A stretch of 64,000 nucleotides of DNA from CBDCLY01 sp965218715 (GTDB lineage Bacteria > Bacteroidota > Bacteroidia > Flavobacteriales_E > Vicingaceae): positions 66,077-130,076 of the forward strand of contig CBDCLY010000028.1 in assembly GCA_965218715.1 (NCBI GenBank), in the 5' to 3' direction. The first letter of the stretch is position 1, and each line of letters starts with the position of its first letter. The position numbers and the translations under genes were made by a program. Shown in pieces: positions 18,431 through 25,847 of the stretch. The notes beneath the pieces are model-generated. The model made no database searches. It was given only the letters and a program-made list of their open reading frames with translations, and had not been told where the DNA came from.

Positions 18431-19237
18431 ATGGTCGATAAAGAATTTGATGTGGATCTCTTAAGTGCTGAAGACATGAGCTTGCTGAACAGTAAATTGG
18501 GCAAGCGACAGTTGATGTATTACAAAAAGACTAATGTGGAGAAGGCTTTGAGGATGACCAAATACGAATTGGAATTAAAGCATTTACAGGCCGAATTGAT
18601 CCAAATGCAGAACTGGGTCATCAATGAAAAGAAGAAAGTGGTGGTTTTGTTTGAGGGAAGAGACTCGGCAGGAAAGGGTGGCGCCATCAGAAGAATAACT
18701 GCCCACATCAATCCTAGGCATTACCGAACAGTGGCTTTGCCCAAGCCAGATAGCACCGAGCAGGGACAATGGTACTTTCAACGATATGTCAATCAATTAC
18801 CAGCGCCGGGAGAAATTGTATTTTTTGATCGTTCGTGGTACAACCGAGCCGTTGTAGAGCCAGTAAACGGCTTTTGCACAGTAGAGCAGTATCAGGTATT
18901 TATGGGACAGGTAAACGAATTTGAGCGCATGCTGATGGAATCTGACACCACCTTGATCAAATTGTATTTTAGCATCAGCAAAAAAGAACAGGAAAGTAGA
19001 TTTAAAGACATCAATTCGAATCGTTTGAAACGTTGGAAAATGACAGATGTTGATCGCAAGGCGCAAGATTTATGGGATGAATACACGACTTACAAAGAAG
19101 CCATGTTTAAAAACACCAATACGGAACTTTCACCTTGGACCATCATACCCTCTGACAGAAAGACCGATGCTAGGATAAATGCTTTGAAAGAGATTTTGAA
19201 TCGAGTTCATGGAAGGGCCGAAAAAATTGAATTGTAA
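18431..19237 (+). CDS. ppk2: Polyphosphate kinase 2, second copy
   Basis: A 268-aa PPK2 with Walker A GRDSAGKGG, Walker B FFDRSWYNRA and the RWKMTDVDRKAQDLWDEYT lid segment. It begins immediately after the stop of the first PPK2 and shares its architecture, yet the two differ through most of the sequence, so the duplication is old. Both copies keep the catalytic residues. Its TAA shares one base with the ATG of the next tiny gene. Confidence 0.92.
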   Translation: MVDKEFDVDLLSAEDMSLLNSKLGKRQLMYYKKTNVEKALRMTKYELELKHLQAELIQMQNWVINEKKKVVVLFEGRDSAGKGGAIRRITAHINPRHYRTVALPKPDSTEQGQWYFQRYVNQLPAPGEIVFFDRSWYNRAVVEPVNGFCTVEQYQVFMGQVNEFERMLMESDTTLIKLYFSISKKEQESRFKDINSNRLKRWKMTDVDRKAQDLWDEYTTYKEAMFKNTNTELSPWTIIPSDRKTDARINALKEILNRVHGRAEKIEL

Positions 19238-19335
19238 TGCAAAGCAATACCTTAAAGAAACTTGCACTTGTCTGTGTACTGTGCTTCGCATTAATTAGTA
19301 GCATTGTCATTGTTATTGAATACTTTTTAAATTAA
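19237..19335 (+). CDS. Possible 32-aa single-helix membrane peptide
   Basis: An ATG overlapping the last base of the preceding stop opens a 32-codon frame, MQSNTLKKLALV followed by a hydrophobic stretch to VIVIEYFLN. It has the shape of a small membrane peptide and would be translationally coupled to the PPK2 gene. No homologue is recognised; it could also be chance. Confidence 0.35.
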   Translation: MQSNTLKKLALVCVLCFALISSIVIVIEYFLN

Positions 19336-19340
19336 ATCAC

Positions 19341-19544
19341 ATGAAAAAGAACATGTGAACCCTGGATCGAGTGATCCGACTAATAGTAGCAGCCGTTATT
19401 TCGGTTTTGTATTTTACCCAAACGATTAGTGGGACTTTTGGCATTATATTATTGGCGCTTGGTGCCGTCTTTATATTGACCAGCTTCATTAGTTTTTGCC
19501 CACTGTACGCTCCATTTGGCTTGAGCACGTGTAAAAAGGAGTAG
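19341..19544 (+). pseudogene. DUF2892 membrane protein with in-frame stop at codon 6
   Basis: Reading from ATG 19341 gives MKKNM, then TGA (19356-19358), then TLDRVIRLIVAAVISVLYF and on to a proper TAG at 19542-19544, all in one frame. Intact DUF2892 (YgaP-like inner-membrane) proteins begin MKKNMG-x-x-DR and end with SFCPLYAPFGLSTCKK as here; the TGA sits where Gly (GGA) is expected, one base away. Two transmembrane helices are visible. Either the gene is dead, or translation restarts at the GTG at 19371, which would give a slightly truncated 57-aa protein. Confidence 0.7.
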
Positions 19545-19554
19545 TTTTTTTCTT

Positions 19555-19674
19555 AATGCACCCCTTCATGCCATTGCCACGGCCGACCAATTGTATGCCT
19601 TGGTAATGAAGAAAATTGCTGAATCACAACAACACCTCCCACCCTATAATACTCCCAATGTCTATGATTTATAA
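19555..19674 (+). pseudogene. Orphan C-terminal coding fragment
   Basis: The frame open from 19525 and ending at TAA 19672-19674 reads NAPLHAIATADQLYALVMKK, then a short tail ending PYNTPNVYDL. It looks like the amphipathic C-terminus of a real protein but lacks any upstream body; the preceding bases are a T run and the DUF2892 stop. I take it as the remnant of a gene truncated at the border of the cassette region. The parent family is not recognised. Confidence 0.35.
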
Positions 19675-19878
19675 TTATTGGTAGTGCAAAGGGTCTAGCA
19701 AAGAGAATTAAAATATTAAAACCCTTCTCGCTTTTTAAAAGCGTTTACAATAAATCATTAACTTGTTCACCAACCAAAGCCGAGGATCACAAATGCAACA
19801 CAACAGATTTCTGGGTTTGGTTCTTGAATACGGTGTTTATCCCTAATTATTTGGAATAAACGCAATAGACATGAAAGT

Positions 19879-19928
19879 GGTATAAATACAATGTATATAT
19901 CTCCAGATATATACATTGTATTTATACC
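19879..19928. repeat. Perfect 24-bp inverted repeat with 2-base loop
   Basis: The left arm 19879-19902 and right arm 19905-19928 are exact reverse complements (GGTATAAATACAATG...), separated only by CC. It lies 3 bases before the first cassette-type CGTT (19931-19934). It may be the stem of the last attC-like site of a lost upstream cassette, a terminator-like hairpin without a T tract, or an operator for the gene at 19974. About 200 bases upstream (19675-19878) contain no recognisable gene. Confidence 0.9.
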
Positions 19929-19931
19929 TAC

Positions 19932-21400
19932 GTTGGCAACCATTAACAGAAACAACCGAACAAGAAATAACGAATGGCAGAATTAATATTACCTGAAAGA
20001 TTTAAGCACATTGAAAAAGTTGACAATTTTCTCGAAGGTTGGGAGAATGTGAAACTTGCAATACGACCAGAATATAGATTAGAAGCAAGTTTAGAAAAAA
20101 CCCGAATAGCAATTGAATCGGGACTTAATGATGCTGCAATAAATTATGTTTGGAACTTGGCAATATTCGACATTCAAAAGAAAATTGTCGCATACGGAAT
20201 CGAATACTTTTCTAGTGCAATCAATTGGGATGGAAAACCTTTACAAACAATTGAAGATTTACGAGAAGTAAAAGATTATCAACTAATTACAGGTGCTTTT
20301 GGATTAGGGATAATTCCTAATGAAGCACATTTTTTTCTTCAACAATGCAGAGAAATTAGAAATAACTTTAGTACTGCCCATTTTCCAATGGGAGAAATAG
20401 ACAAATTTGAGACCTACAATTTTATTAAAAATTGTATCAAATATGTTTTGACTTTTGATATGCCTGCTCGTGGACTGCAAATAAAAGATTTGATTGAAAG
20501 CTTGACTTTAGAAAGATTGGAAAGTGTTGAAGAAATAAATGCAATTATTGAAAGTCAATCTGAAAAAATACACGGACCTATAATTCATAATTTGTTTGCC
20601 AATTTTATCAAACAAGATTGCGACCCAAACTTAAAATATAATATCCGTCAAATTGGACCAAATTTATGGGAATTGGTATCGGATGAAATAAGGAGTAATA
20701 TAGCTTCAAAATTTTCATCATTAAGAGACATAAAAGGAAAAGATGCCGCAAGTGAAGCTTTAGAATTTCTTAAACTTGTAAATGGTGTTGAATATATCCC
20801 GGAATCATTCAAAGAAATAATATTTAAAAAGCATTCACAAGCCTTACTTGATGCACATTATGGTTGGGATAATTTTCATCACGAACCAGCTTACGCAAGA
20901 GATTTAGCAAGTTTAGGACAAAATGTTCCTTTATCTTCAATTTACACTTATGTTAAGGCAATTATGGTTTCATTTTTAGGAAATGGCTATGGTATTGCAA
21001 GAGGAGCTCAACAATATAATGTGCAAATGATTTCTGATTTATCGCAGACAGGAATAAGGACTTTATTCAAGCTATTGGAAAGTGATATTGATATATCAAG
21101 AAAACTTTCTAATTCATCTGCTGTAAACAGATTTTATGGGATTTTAGATTTGATAAAAGACAAAACTATGCTTCCAAAACAGAAAGAATTATTTGATTTT
21201 ATTACTAACAATAAAGTTGTCAAAGTTAGAGGACATTTTGAATCTAACTATTGGAAACTTGCGAAAAAATAACGGTTGCCAACAATGGCTATAAGTAATT
21301 GCTTGTTCTCGCCTACTTCTGAAAATCCTCGCGGAATTTCAGTTTGGTGTGTACTTGCAAAGTTAAGTGCTAACCCACGCAACTACTCATAGCCGAGACC
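19932..21400 (+). mobile_element. Integron-like cassette 1
   Basis: The unit opens with GTTGGCAACC (19932-19941) and its terminal recombination-type site opens with the exact reverse complement GGTTGCCAAC (21274-21283), followed by AATGGCTATAAGT and, at the far end, CTCATAGCCGAGACCGTT. One gene starts 42 bases inside the unit. This is the structure expected of a gene cassette recombined at G/TT. Confidence 0.7.
19974..21272 (+). CDS. Cassette-borne HEPN-like protein of unknown function
   Basis: A 432-aa soluble, largely helical protein with no family I can name with certainty. In its first third it has CREIRNNFSTAHFPMG (around residue 125): Arg-Asn followed by six residues and His, the R-x(4-6)-H motif of HEPN ribonucleases, set in a helical context. 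HEPN proteins often act as RNA-cleaving toxins or anti-phage effectors, and the gene sits one cassette away from a type I restriction system, so a defence role is a reasonable guess but no more. It is the only gene of its cassette, begins 42 bases after the cassette start and ends just before the attC-like site. Confidence 0.65.
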   Translation: MAELILPERFKHIEKVDNFLEGWENVKLAIRPEYRLEASLEKTRIAIESGLNDAAINYVWNLAIFDIQKKIVAYGIEYFSSAINWDGKPLQTIEDLREVKDYQLITGAFGLGIIPNEAHFFLQQCREIRNNFSTAHFPMGEIDKFETYNFIKNCIKYVLTFDMPARGLQIKDLIESLTLERLESVEEINAIIESQSEKIHGPIIHNLFANFIKQDCDPNLKYNIRQIGPNLWELVSDEIRSNIASKFSSLRDIKGKDAASEALEFLKLVNGVEYIPESFKEIIFKKHSQALLDAHYGWDNFHHEPAYARDLASLGQNVPLSSIYTYVKAIMVSFLGNGYGIARGAQQYNVQMISDLSQTGIRTLFKLLESDIDISRKLSNSSAVNRFYGILDLIKDKTMLPKQKELFDFITNNKVVKVRGHFESNYWKLAKK

Positions 21401-21410
21401 GTTAACGCCA
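21274..21410 (+). repeat. attC-like site 1
   Basis: Imperfect palindrome: GGTTGCCAAC-AAT-GGCTAT at the left and ATAGCC-GAGACC-GTTAACG at the right. The inner GGCTAT/ATAGCC arms pair, with unequal spacers (AAT against GAGACC) between them and the AAC/GTT outer arms, the R box, unpaired spacer and L box layout of integron attC sites. A variable loop of about 90 bases lies between the arms. Confidence 0.7.
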
Positions 21411-21711
21411 ATCCTCCCCTCACGCCAACCCTGATGTAGTTCAACGGGTCTACTAGCCAGCTACGCCACGCCACGAAGGTAAAACCACAAGAAACAAGCA
21501 AGTAAAGCTTCGCTTTGAATAACTGGCCTTAACAATAGCTATAAGTCATTTTTTTACTTTGCCGCCTCCTTCCTGCTTTCTTAGTTTCGCGCTTCGCGCC
21601 GAATTTTTTTTCTATTATGGAGTTAAGTGTTCTTCTAGCGTCGCTCGCTTTCTGCTAAACCTCATTTTATGTACTTTTAAGAAACTAAAAAAAACGCCTC
21701 ATAGCTGAGAC
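21401..21711 (+). repeat. Gene-less 311-bp cassette, type a, copy 1
   Basis: Opens with GTTAACGCCA and carries its own attC-like site from about 21525 (TGGCCTTAAC-AAT-AGCTAT) to the next CGTT. No open frame of note. Its 3' part has the text TTTCTGCTAAACCTCATTTTATG, which marks type a. One base in the left core (GGCC for GGCG) departs from perfect complementarity with the opening bases, and the first third differs from the other copies, so this is the most diverged copy. Confidence 0.85.
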
Positions 21712-22023
21712 GTTAACGCCAATCCTCCCCTCACGCCAACCCTGATGTAGTTCAACGGATTATTTTTGCCATTTACGGCACGCCACGAAAGTAAAACCAT
21801 AAGAAACAAGCAGGAAAGCTTCGCTTTGAATAACTGGCGTTAACAATAGCTATAAGTCATTTTTTTACTTAGCCGCCACCTTCCTGCTTCCCTAGTTTCG
21901 CGCTTCGCGCCGAATTTTTTTTCTATTATGGAGTTAAGTGTTCTACTAGCGTCGCTCGCTTCCTGCTAAAAGTCATTTTCAGTACTTTTAAGAAACTAAA
22001 AAAAACGGCCTCATAGCTGAGAC
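21712..22023 (+). repeat. Gene-less 312-bp cassette, type b, copy 1
   Basis: Opens with GTTAACGCCA (21712) and its attC-like site opens with the exact complement TGGCGTTAAC (21835-21844), closing at CTCATAGCTGAGACGTT (22024-22026 is GTT). Type b is marked by CTTCCTGCTAAAAGTCATTTT. No coding potential; small hairpins such as CGCGCTTCGCGCC fill the loop. The bases from 22034 to 22252 after it hold no gene apart from the promoter region of the next unit. Confidence 0.85.
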
Positions 22024-22216
22024 GTTGTATGCAAGCTGAAAAGAAAAGCCAACCGCACATTGCACACATTTACAAATCGCTCAAGCCAGCACACATCCAA
22101 AATTTGTAAAAGAGTGCAATTACCCTCGCCCAATACGATTTAGAACAAGATTATTATATTTGTAGAAGACGTACTTAAAAATAAAAACACTTTTTTCTTG
22201 GTTATCTAATATTTGT

Positions 22217-22239
22217 TTGTACATTTGTACTCGTTGTAC
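22217..22239 (+). promoter_or_regulatory. Three TTGTAC direct repeats over a -7 promoter element
   Basis: TTGTAC occurs at 22217-22222, 22225-22230 and 22234-22239. TACATTTG (22220-22227), a match to TAnnTTTG, lies among them, 25 bases before the first R-M start codon. The spacing of 8 and 9 bases suggests an operator for a repressor of the R-M unit; no matching regulator is obvious. Confidence 0.4.
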
Positions 22240-22252
22240 TTAATTATAAACA

Positions 22253-22819
22253 GTGTTTAGATTGAAAACAGAACTAAAACATATCGCCAACATCCAAACT
22301 GGAGTCTTTGCTAAGCCCGTAGCAAAAGGTGATATAGCGTATTTGCAACCAAAGTATTTTGATGAGCTGGGCAAGCTCACAACTAATTTGGAGCCTGACT
22401 TGAACTCTGTAGGCATCTCAGAAAAGCACATCTTAAAACAAGGAGACGTAATATTTGCTGCAAAGGGTTCAAAGAACTTTGCTGCTCGTTTTGACTTGGA
22501 AGATATGTCTGCAGCCGCTTCTACTTCCTTTTTTGTGATCAGAATCTTCGAAGAGAGCATTCTTCCAGAATACCTGACTTGGTATCTGAATCATCAAACC
22601 ACGATGAAGTATTTAAAATCATTTGCTAGAGGAACTTCTATCGCTTCTATTTCTAAGGATGTCCTAAATGACCTTGAAATCATAGTACCTAGCCTTGAGA
22701 AGCAACACCTAATTTTTAAGATAGATGACCTGAGATCTGCAGAGAGACAAATCACAATGAGACTTCTCTCTCTGAAGCAAGCATTAAACCAACAACAACT
22801 TTATAACGCATTAACATAA
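22253..22819 (+). CDS. Half-length HsdS-like specificity subunit
   Basis: A 188-aa protein with one target-recognition domain of the type I S-subunit fold: LKHIANIQTGVFAKPVAKGD at the start, a central region with KGSKNFAARF, FVIRIFEESILPEYLTWYLN and a helical C-terminal half ending in LKQALNQQQL. Full HsdS proteins have two such domains and two conserved helices; half-length ones can act as dimers. It precedes hsdM by 5 bases, an unusual position, since another full-length HsdS follows hsdM. The start is a GTG; the TTG three codons later is possible. Confidence 0.75.
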   Translation: MFRLKTELKHIANIQTGVFAKPVAKGDIAYLQPKYFDELGKLTTNLEPDLNSVGISEKHILKQGDVIFAAKGSKNFAARFDLEDMSAAASTSFFVIRIFEESILPEYLTWYLNHQTTMKYLKSFARGTSIASISKDVLNDLEIIVPSLEKQHLIFKIDDLRSAERQITMRLLSLKQALNQQQLYNALT

Positions 22820-22824
22820 ATACC

Positions 22825-24396
22825 ATGGATAAGAAAATAACACAAAAAGACATTAATAACGCAGTATGGAAAGCATGCGACACATTCCGTGGAAGTATTG
22901 ACCCGAGTGTGTATAAAGATTATGTACTCACTATGCTTTTCATTAAGTACTTGAGTGATGTGCATGACGACAAGTATGAAGCATACTTAGAGAAATACAA
23001 CGGGGACGCTGAACGTGCTTCACGTGCCATGCGTCATGAGCGTTTTGTGGTTCCAGAGCAAAGTCACTTCAGGTTTCTTTACGATAGTCGTAACGAATCC
23101 AATATTGGGGAACTCATCAATATTGCTTTAACGGATCTCGAAGAAGCGAACCGCGAGAAATTATATAGTGAAGATGGAGCTGGTATTTTCCAAAACATTG
23201 ACTTTAACAACAGCAAGCTAGGTGAGCCAAAAGACAAAAACACGCGCCTGAAAAATTTGCTTCTAGATTTTAATTCTGAGAAGCTGGATTTGAGACCATC
23301 TCACTTAGATGGTAACGATATCATTGGTGGAGCATACGAATACTTAATCGCCAATTTTGCGAGTGATGCCGGTAAAAAAGCGGGAGAATTTTTCACGCCA
23401 GCAGAAGTATCTACTCTACTCGCGAAACTCACCAAGTCCAAACCAGGTTCACGAATTGCAGATGTCACTTGTGGTTCGGGTTCGCTACTTATAAAAGCAG
23501 GGCAAGAAGTAGGCTCTCCTAACTTCTCACTATACGGACAGGAAGCTAACGGAAGCACCTGGGCTTTAGCAGTAATGAACATGTTCTTGCATGGTTTCGA
23601 TAATGCCACTATTCGCTGGGGAGACACCATAAGAAATCCCAAACTGAAGGAAGGAGACGAACTGATGAAGTTCGATACCGTAGTTGGAAATCCACCATTT
23701 TCATTGGATAAGTGGGGCAAGAGTGACGATAAAGAAGAAGATAAAGCAGCCGACAGCTTTGACCCTGAAACGGATCAATACAACCGTTTTTGGAGAGGTG
23801 TTCCACCTAAAAGTAAAGGCGACTGGGCTTTTATTACCCACATGATAGAGACTACTTATGAAGGCACGGGTAAAGTAGGCGTAGTAGTACCGCATGGCGT
23901 TTTGTTCAGAGGTGCAAGCGAAGGAAAGATTAGAAAAAAACTGATTGAAGAAAATCTGCTAGAGGCAGTAATTGGCCTGCCTGCCAATTTATTCTTTGGA
24001 ACAGGCATACCCGCAGCCATATTGATTTTTAATAGAGGGAAGGCTGATAATACAGATGTTCTTTTTATAGACGCCAGCCAATGCTATGAGTCTGCTAAAA
24101 ACCAAAACAGATTGCGTTTGGAAGCAGACATACTCCCTATTGTAGGAACCTATGAGCAGTTTAACCAAGGGCAACTGCAACCAGGGGTTATTAAAGAGAA
24201 ATACAGTTATGTAGCCACCTATGATGAAATAGCAGAGAACGACTTTAACCTCAATATTCCTCGCTATGTGGACACGTTTGAGGAAGAAGCAGAAGTGGAT
24301 ATTGCTGCGGTGCAGACAGAAATTGAAGGTTTGGAGGTTGAATTGAAAACTGTACAGGCGGAGATTGAAAAGTACTTAACTCAATTGGTGGACTAA
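22825..24396 (+). CDS. hsdM: Type I R-M methyltransferase subunit HsdM
   Basis: HsdM is the N6-adenine methyltransferase of the type I complex. The N-terminal helical domain is typical (KDYVLTMLFIKYLSDVHDDK), followed by GEFFTPAEV, the SAM-binding motif ADVTCGSGSLL near residue 213 and the catalytic motif NPPF near residue 288. The 523-aa length is normal. The C-terminal 35 residues are a charged coiled coil. It shares one base with the start of hsdS (TAATG), so the two are translationally coupled. Confidence 0.96.
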   Translation: MDKKITQKDINNAVWKACDTFRGSIDPSVYKDYVLTMLFIKYLSDVHDDKYEAYLEKYNGDAERASRAMRHERFVVPEQSHFRFLYDSRNESNIGELINIALTDLEEANREKLYSEDGAGIFQNIDFNNSKLGEPKDKNTRLKNLLLDFNSEKLDLRPSHLDGNDIIGGAYEYLIANFASDAGKKAGEFFTPAEVSTLLAKLTKSKPGSRIADVTCGSGSLLIKAGQEVGSPNFSLYGQEANGSTWALAVMNMFLHGFDNATIRWGDTIRNPKLKEGDELMKFDTVVGNPPFSLDKWGKSDDKEEDKAADSFDPETDQYNRFWRGVPPKSKGDWAFITHMIETTYEGTGKVGVVVPHGVLFRGASEGKIRKKLIEENLLEAVIGLPANLFFGTGIPAAILIFNRGKADNTDVLFIDASQCYESAKNQNRLRLEADILPIVGTYEQFNQGQLQPGVIKEKYSYVATYDEIAENDFNLNIPRYVDTFEEEAEVDIAAVQTEIEGLEVELKTVQAEIEKYLTQLVD

Positions 24397-25592
24397 TGGC
24401 TGAAAAGATTCAAAATGCAACGGCACGGAAAAAGAGAACTATTCCTGAGGACTGGAAATTAATTAAGCTTGGAAAGCTTGTTGATATTGTTAGTGGTTCA
24501 AGTCCATCTTTATTTGATTTACAAAGTGAGGGAATCTACCCGTACCTTAAAGTTGAAGATTTAAATAACTGTGAAAAATATCAAAAAACAAGCAGGCAAT
24601 TTTCTAATCAGGAAAAAGGGTTAATTCCTGTTCATAGTATAATATTTCCAAAAAGAGGTGCTGCTATCTTAAATAATAAAGTGCGGGTAAACACCAAGAT
24701 TGTTCAAATGGATAGTAATCTGATGGCTATTTATCCAAAAGAGAGCGTTCTATATTATGAATATCTGTATTATCAAATTACGCATCAAAAACTATATCGA
24801 ATTGCGGATACTTCAACCATTCCACAAATAAATAACAAGCATATCACTCCGTATTTATTTAAGCTTCCTCCCCTCCCCGAACAGCACGCCATAGCCAAGG
24901 TCTTGGGCTCAATGGACCAAGCCATAAACGCCAACAACCAACTTATTGCCCAAAAAGAGCTGCGTAAAAAATGGCTCATGCAAAATTTGTTGACGGGCAA
25001 GAAAAGATTGAAGGGGTTTAATGGGGAGTGGCAAGAGTATCATCTAGGTGAAATGTTTGCAGAAAGAAACGAAAGGAACACTGATGAACTTCCACTTTTA
25101 TCCATTGGTCAGAATGGCGTTTATCCGCAAGAAGATTCAATCAAAAAAGACACTTCCAACGCTGATAAATCGAAGTACAAAAAGATTTGTGTTGGTGATA
25201 TTGGCTACAATACAATGCGAATGTGGCAAGGACGTAGCGCGCTTTCAGCCTTGGAAGGAATTGTAAGCCCTGCTTACACTATTCTGAAACCTAGAAAAAC
25301 CGCTGACGCTTTGTTCTTTTCATACCTATTCAAAACACCTAAGCTAGTCAACCTTTTTTGGAGAAATTCTCAGGGTTTAGTTGGCGATACACTTAACTGC
25401 AAATACAAGGATTTCTCAATAGTAAAAGCCTTTCTTCCTTTAAAAGATGAGCAAACCGCCATTGCAAAGATCTTACAAACAGCAGATAAGGAGCTTGATC
25501 TACTTAAGGTAAAAACAGACAAGCTAAAAGAGCAGAAAAAAGGCATGATGCAGGTGTTGTTGATTGGGAAGAAACGGTTGAAAATTGATTAA
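24396..25592 (+). CDS. hsdS: Type I R-M specificity subunit HsdS, full length
   Basis: A 398-aa S subunit with two target-recognition domains. The first covers residues 15-165 and ends with LPPLPEQHAIAKVLGSMDQA; the second covers about 210-360 and ends with LPLKDEQTAIAKILQTADKE. After each comes a long helix with LRKKWLMQNLLTGKKRLKGF or its close repeat LKEQKKGMMQVLLIGKKRLK. The two recognise the halves of a split target site. The two helices are near repeats of each other, as is usual. Confidence 0.95.
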   Translation: MAEKIQNATARKKRTIPEDWKLIKLGKLVDIVSGSSPSLFDLQSEGIYPYLKVEDLNNCEKYQKTSRQFSNQEKGLIPVHSIIFPKRGAAILNNKVRVNTKIVQMDSNLMAIYPKESVLYYEYLYYQITHQKLYRIADTSTIPQINNKHITPYLFKLPPLPEQHAIAKVLGSMDQAINANNQLIAQKELRKKWLMQNLLTGKKRLKGFNGEWQEYHLGEMFAERNERNTDELPLLSIGQNGVYPQEDSIKKDTSNADKSKYKKICVGDIGYNTMRMWQGRSALSALEGIVSPAYTILKPRKTADALFFSYLFKTPKLVNLFWRNSQGLVGDTLNCKYKDFSIVKAFLPLKDEQTAIAKILQTADKELDLLKVKTDKLKEQKKGMMQVLLIGKKRLKID

Positions 25593-25602
25593 ATGAAATA
25601 GT

Positions 25603-25845
25603 ATGGCAAAGCGTAAAGAAATACATGTAGTACCCAATAAAGACAAAGGCGGTTGGGATTCAAAAAAGAACAATGCAGAAAGGGCATCAAAACACTTTGA
25701 TAAAAAGGAAGATGCCATGCAATGGAGTAAAGAAAAGGCTAAGAAAGATGGTGCTGAATTGATCCCCCATAAGCGAGATGGAAAAATACAGAACCCAAAT
25801 AGCTACGGCAATGATCCAAATCCACCCAAAGACAAAAAGCACTAA
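25603..25845 (+). CDS. DUF2188 small basic protein
   Basis: An 80-aa, Lys-rich protein of the DUF2188 family, with the pattern HVVPNKDKGGWDSKKNNAER and a tail ELIPHKRDGKIQNPNSYG. Such genes often lie inside type I R-M loci and other accessory clusters; their role is unknown. It sits 10 bases after hsdS and 2 bases before fic. Confidence 0.85.
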   Translation: MAKRKEIHVVPNKDKGGWDSKKNNAERASKHFDKKEDAMQWSKEKAKKDGAELIPHKRDGKIQNPNSYGNDPNPPKDKKH

Positions 25846-25847
25846 TT

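Noticed and set aside
22240..22560. Minus-strand frames over the R-M genes and other long antisense frames (for example 23301-23720, 37337-37618)
   Set aside because: They lie opposite well supported genes, have no family features and follow the codon structure of the other strand.
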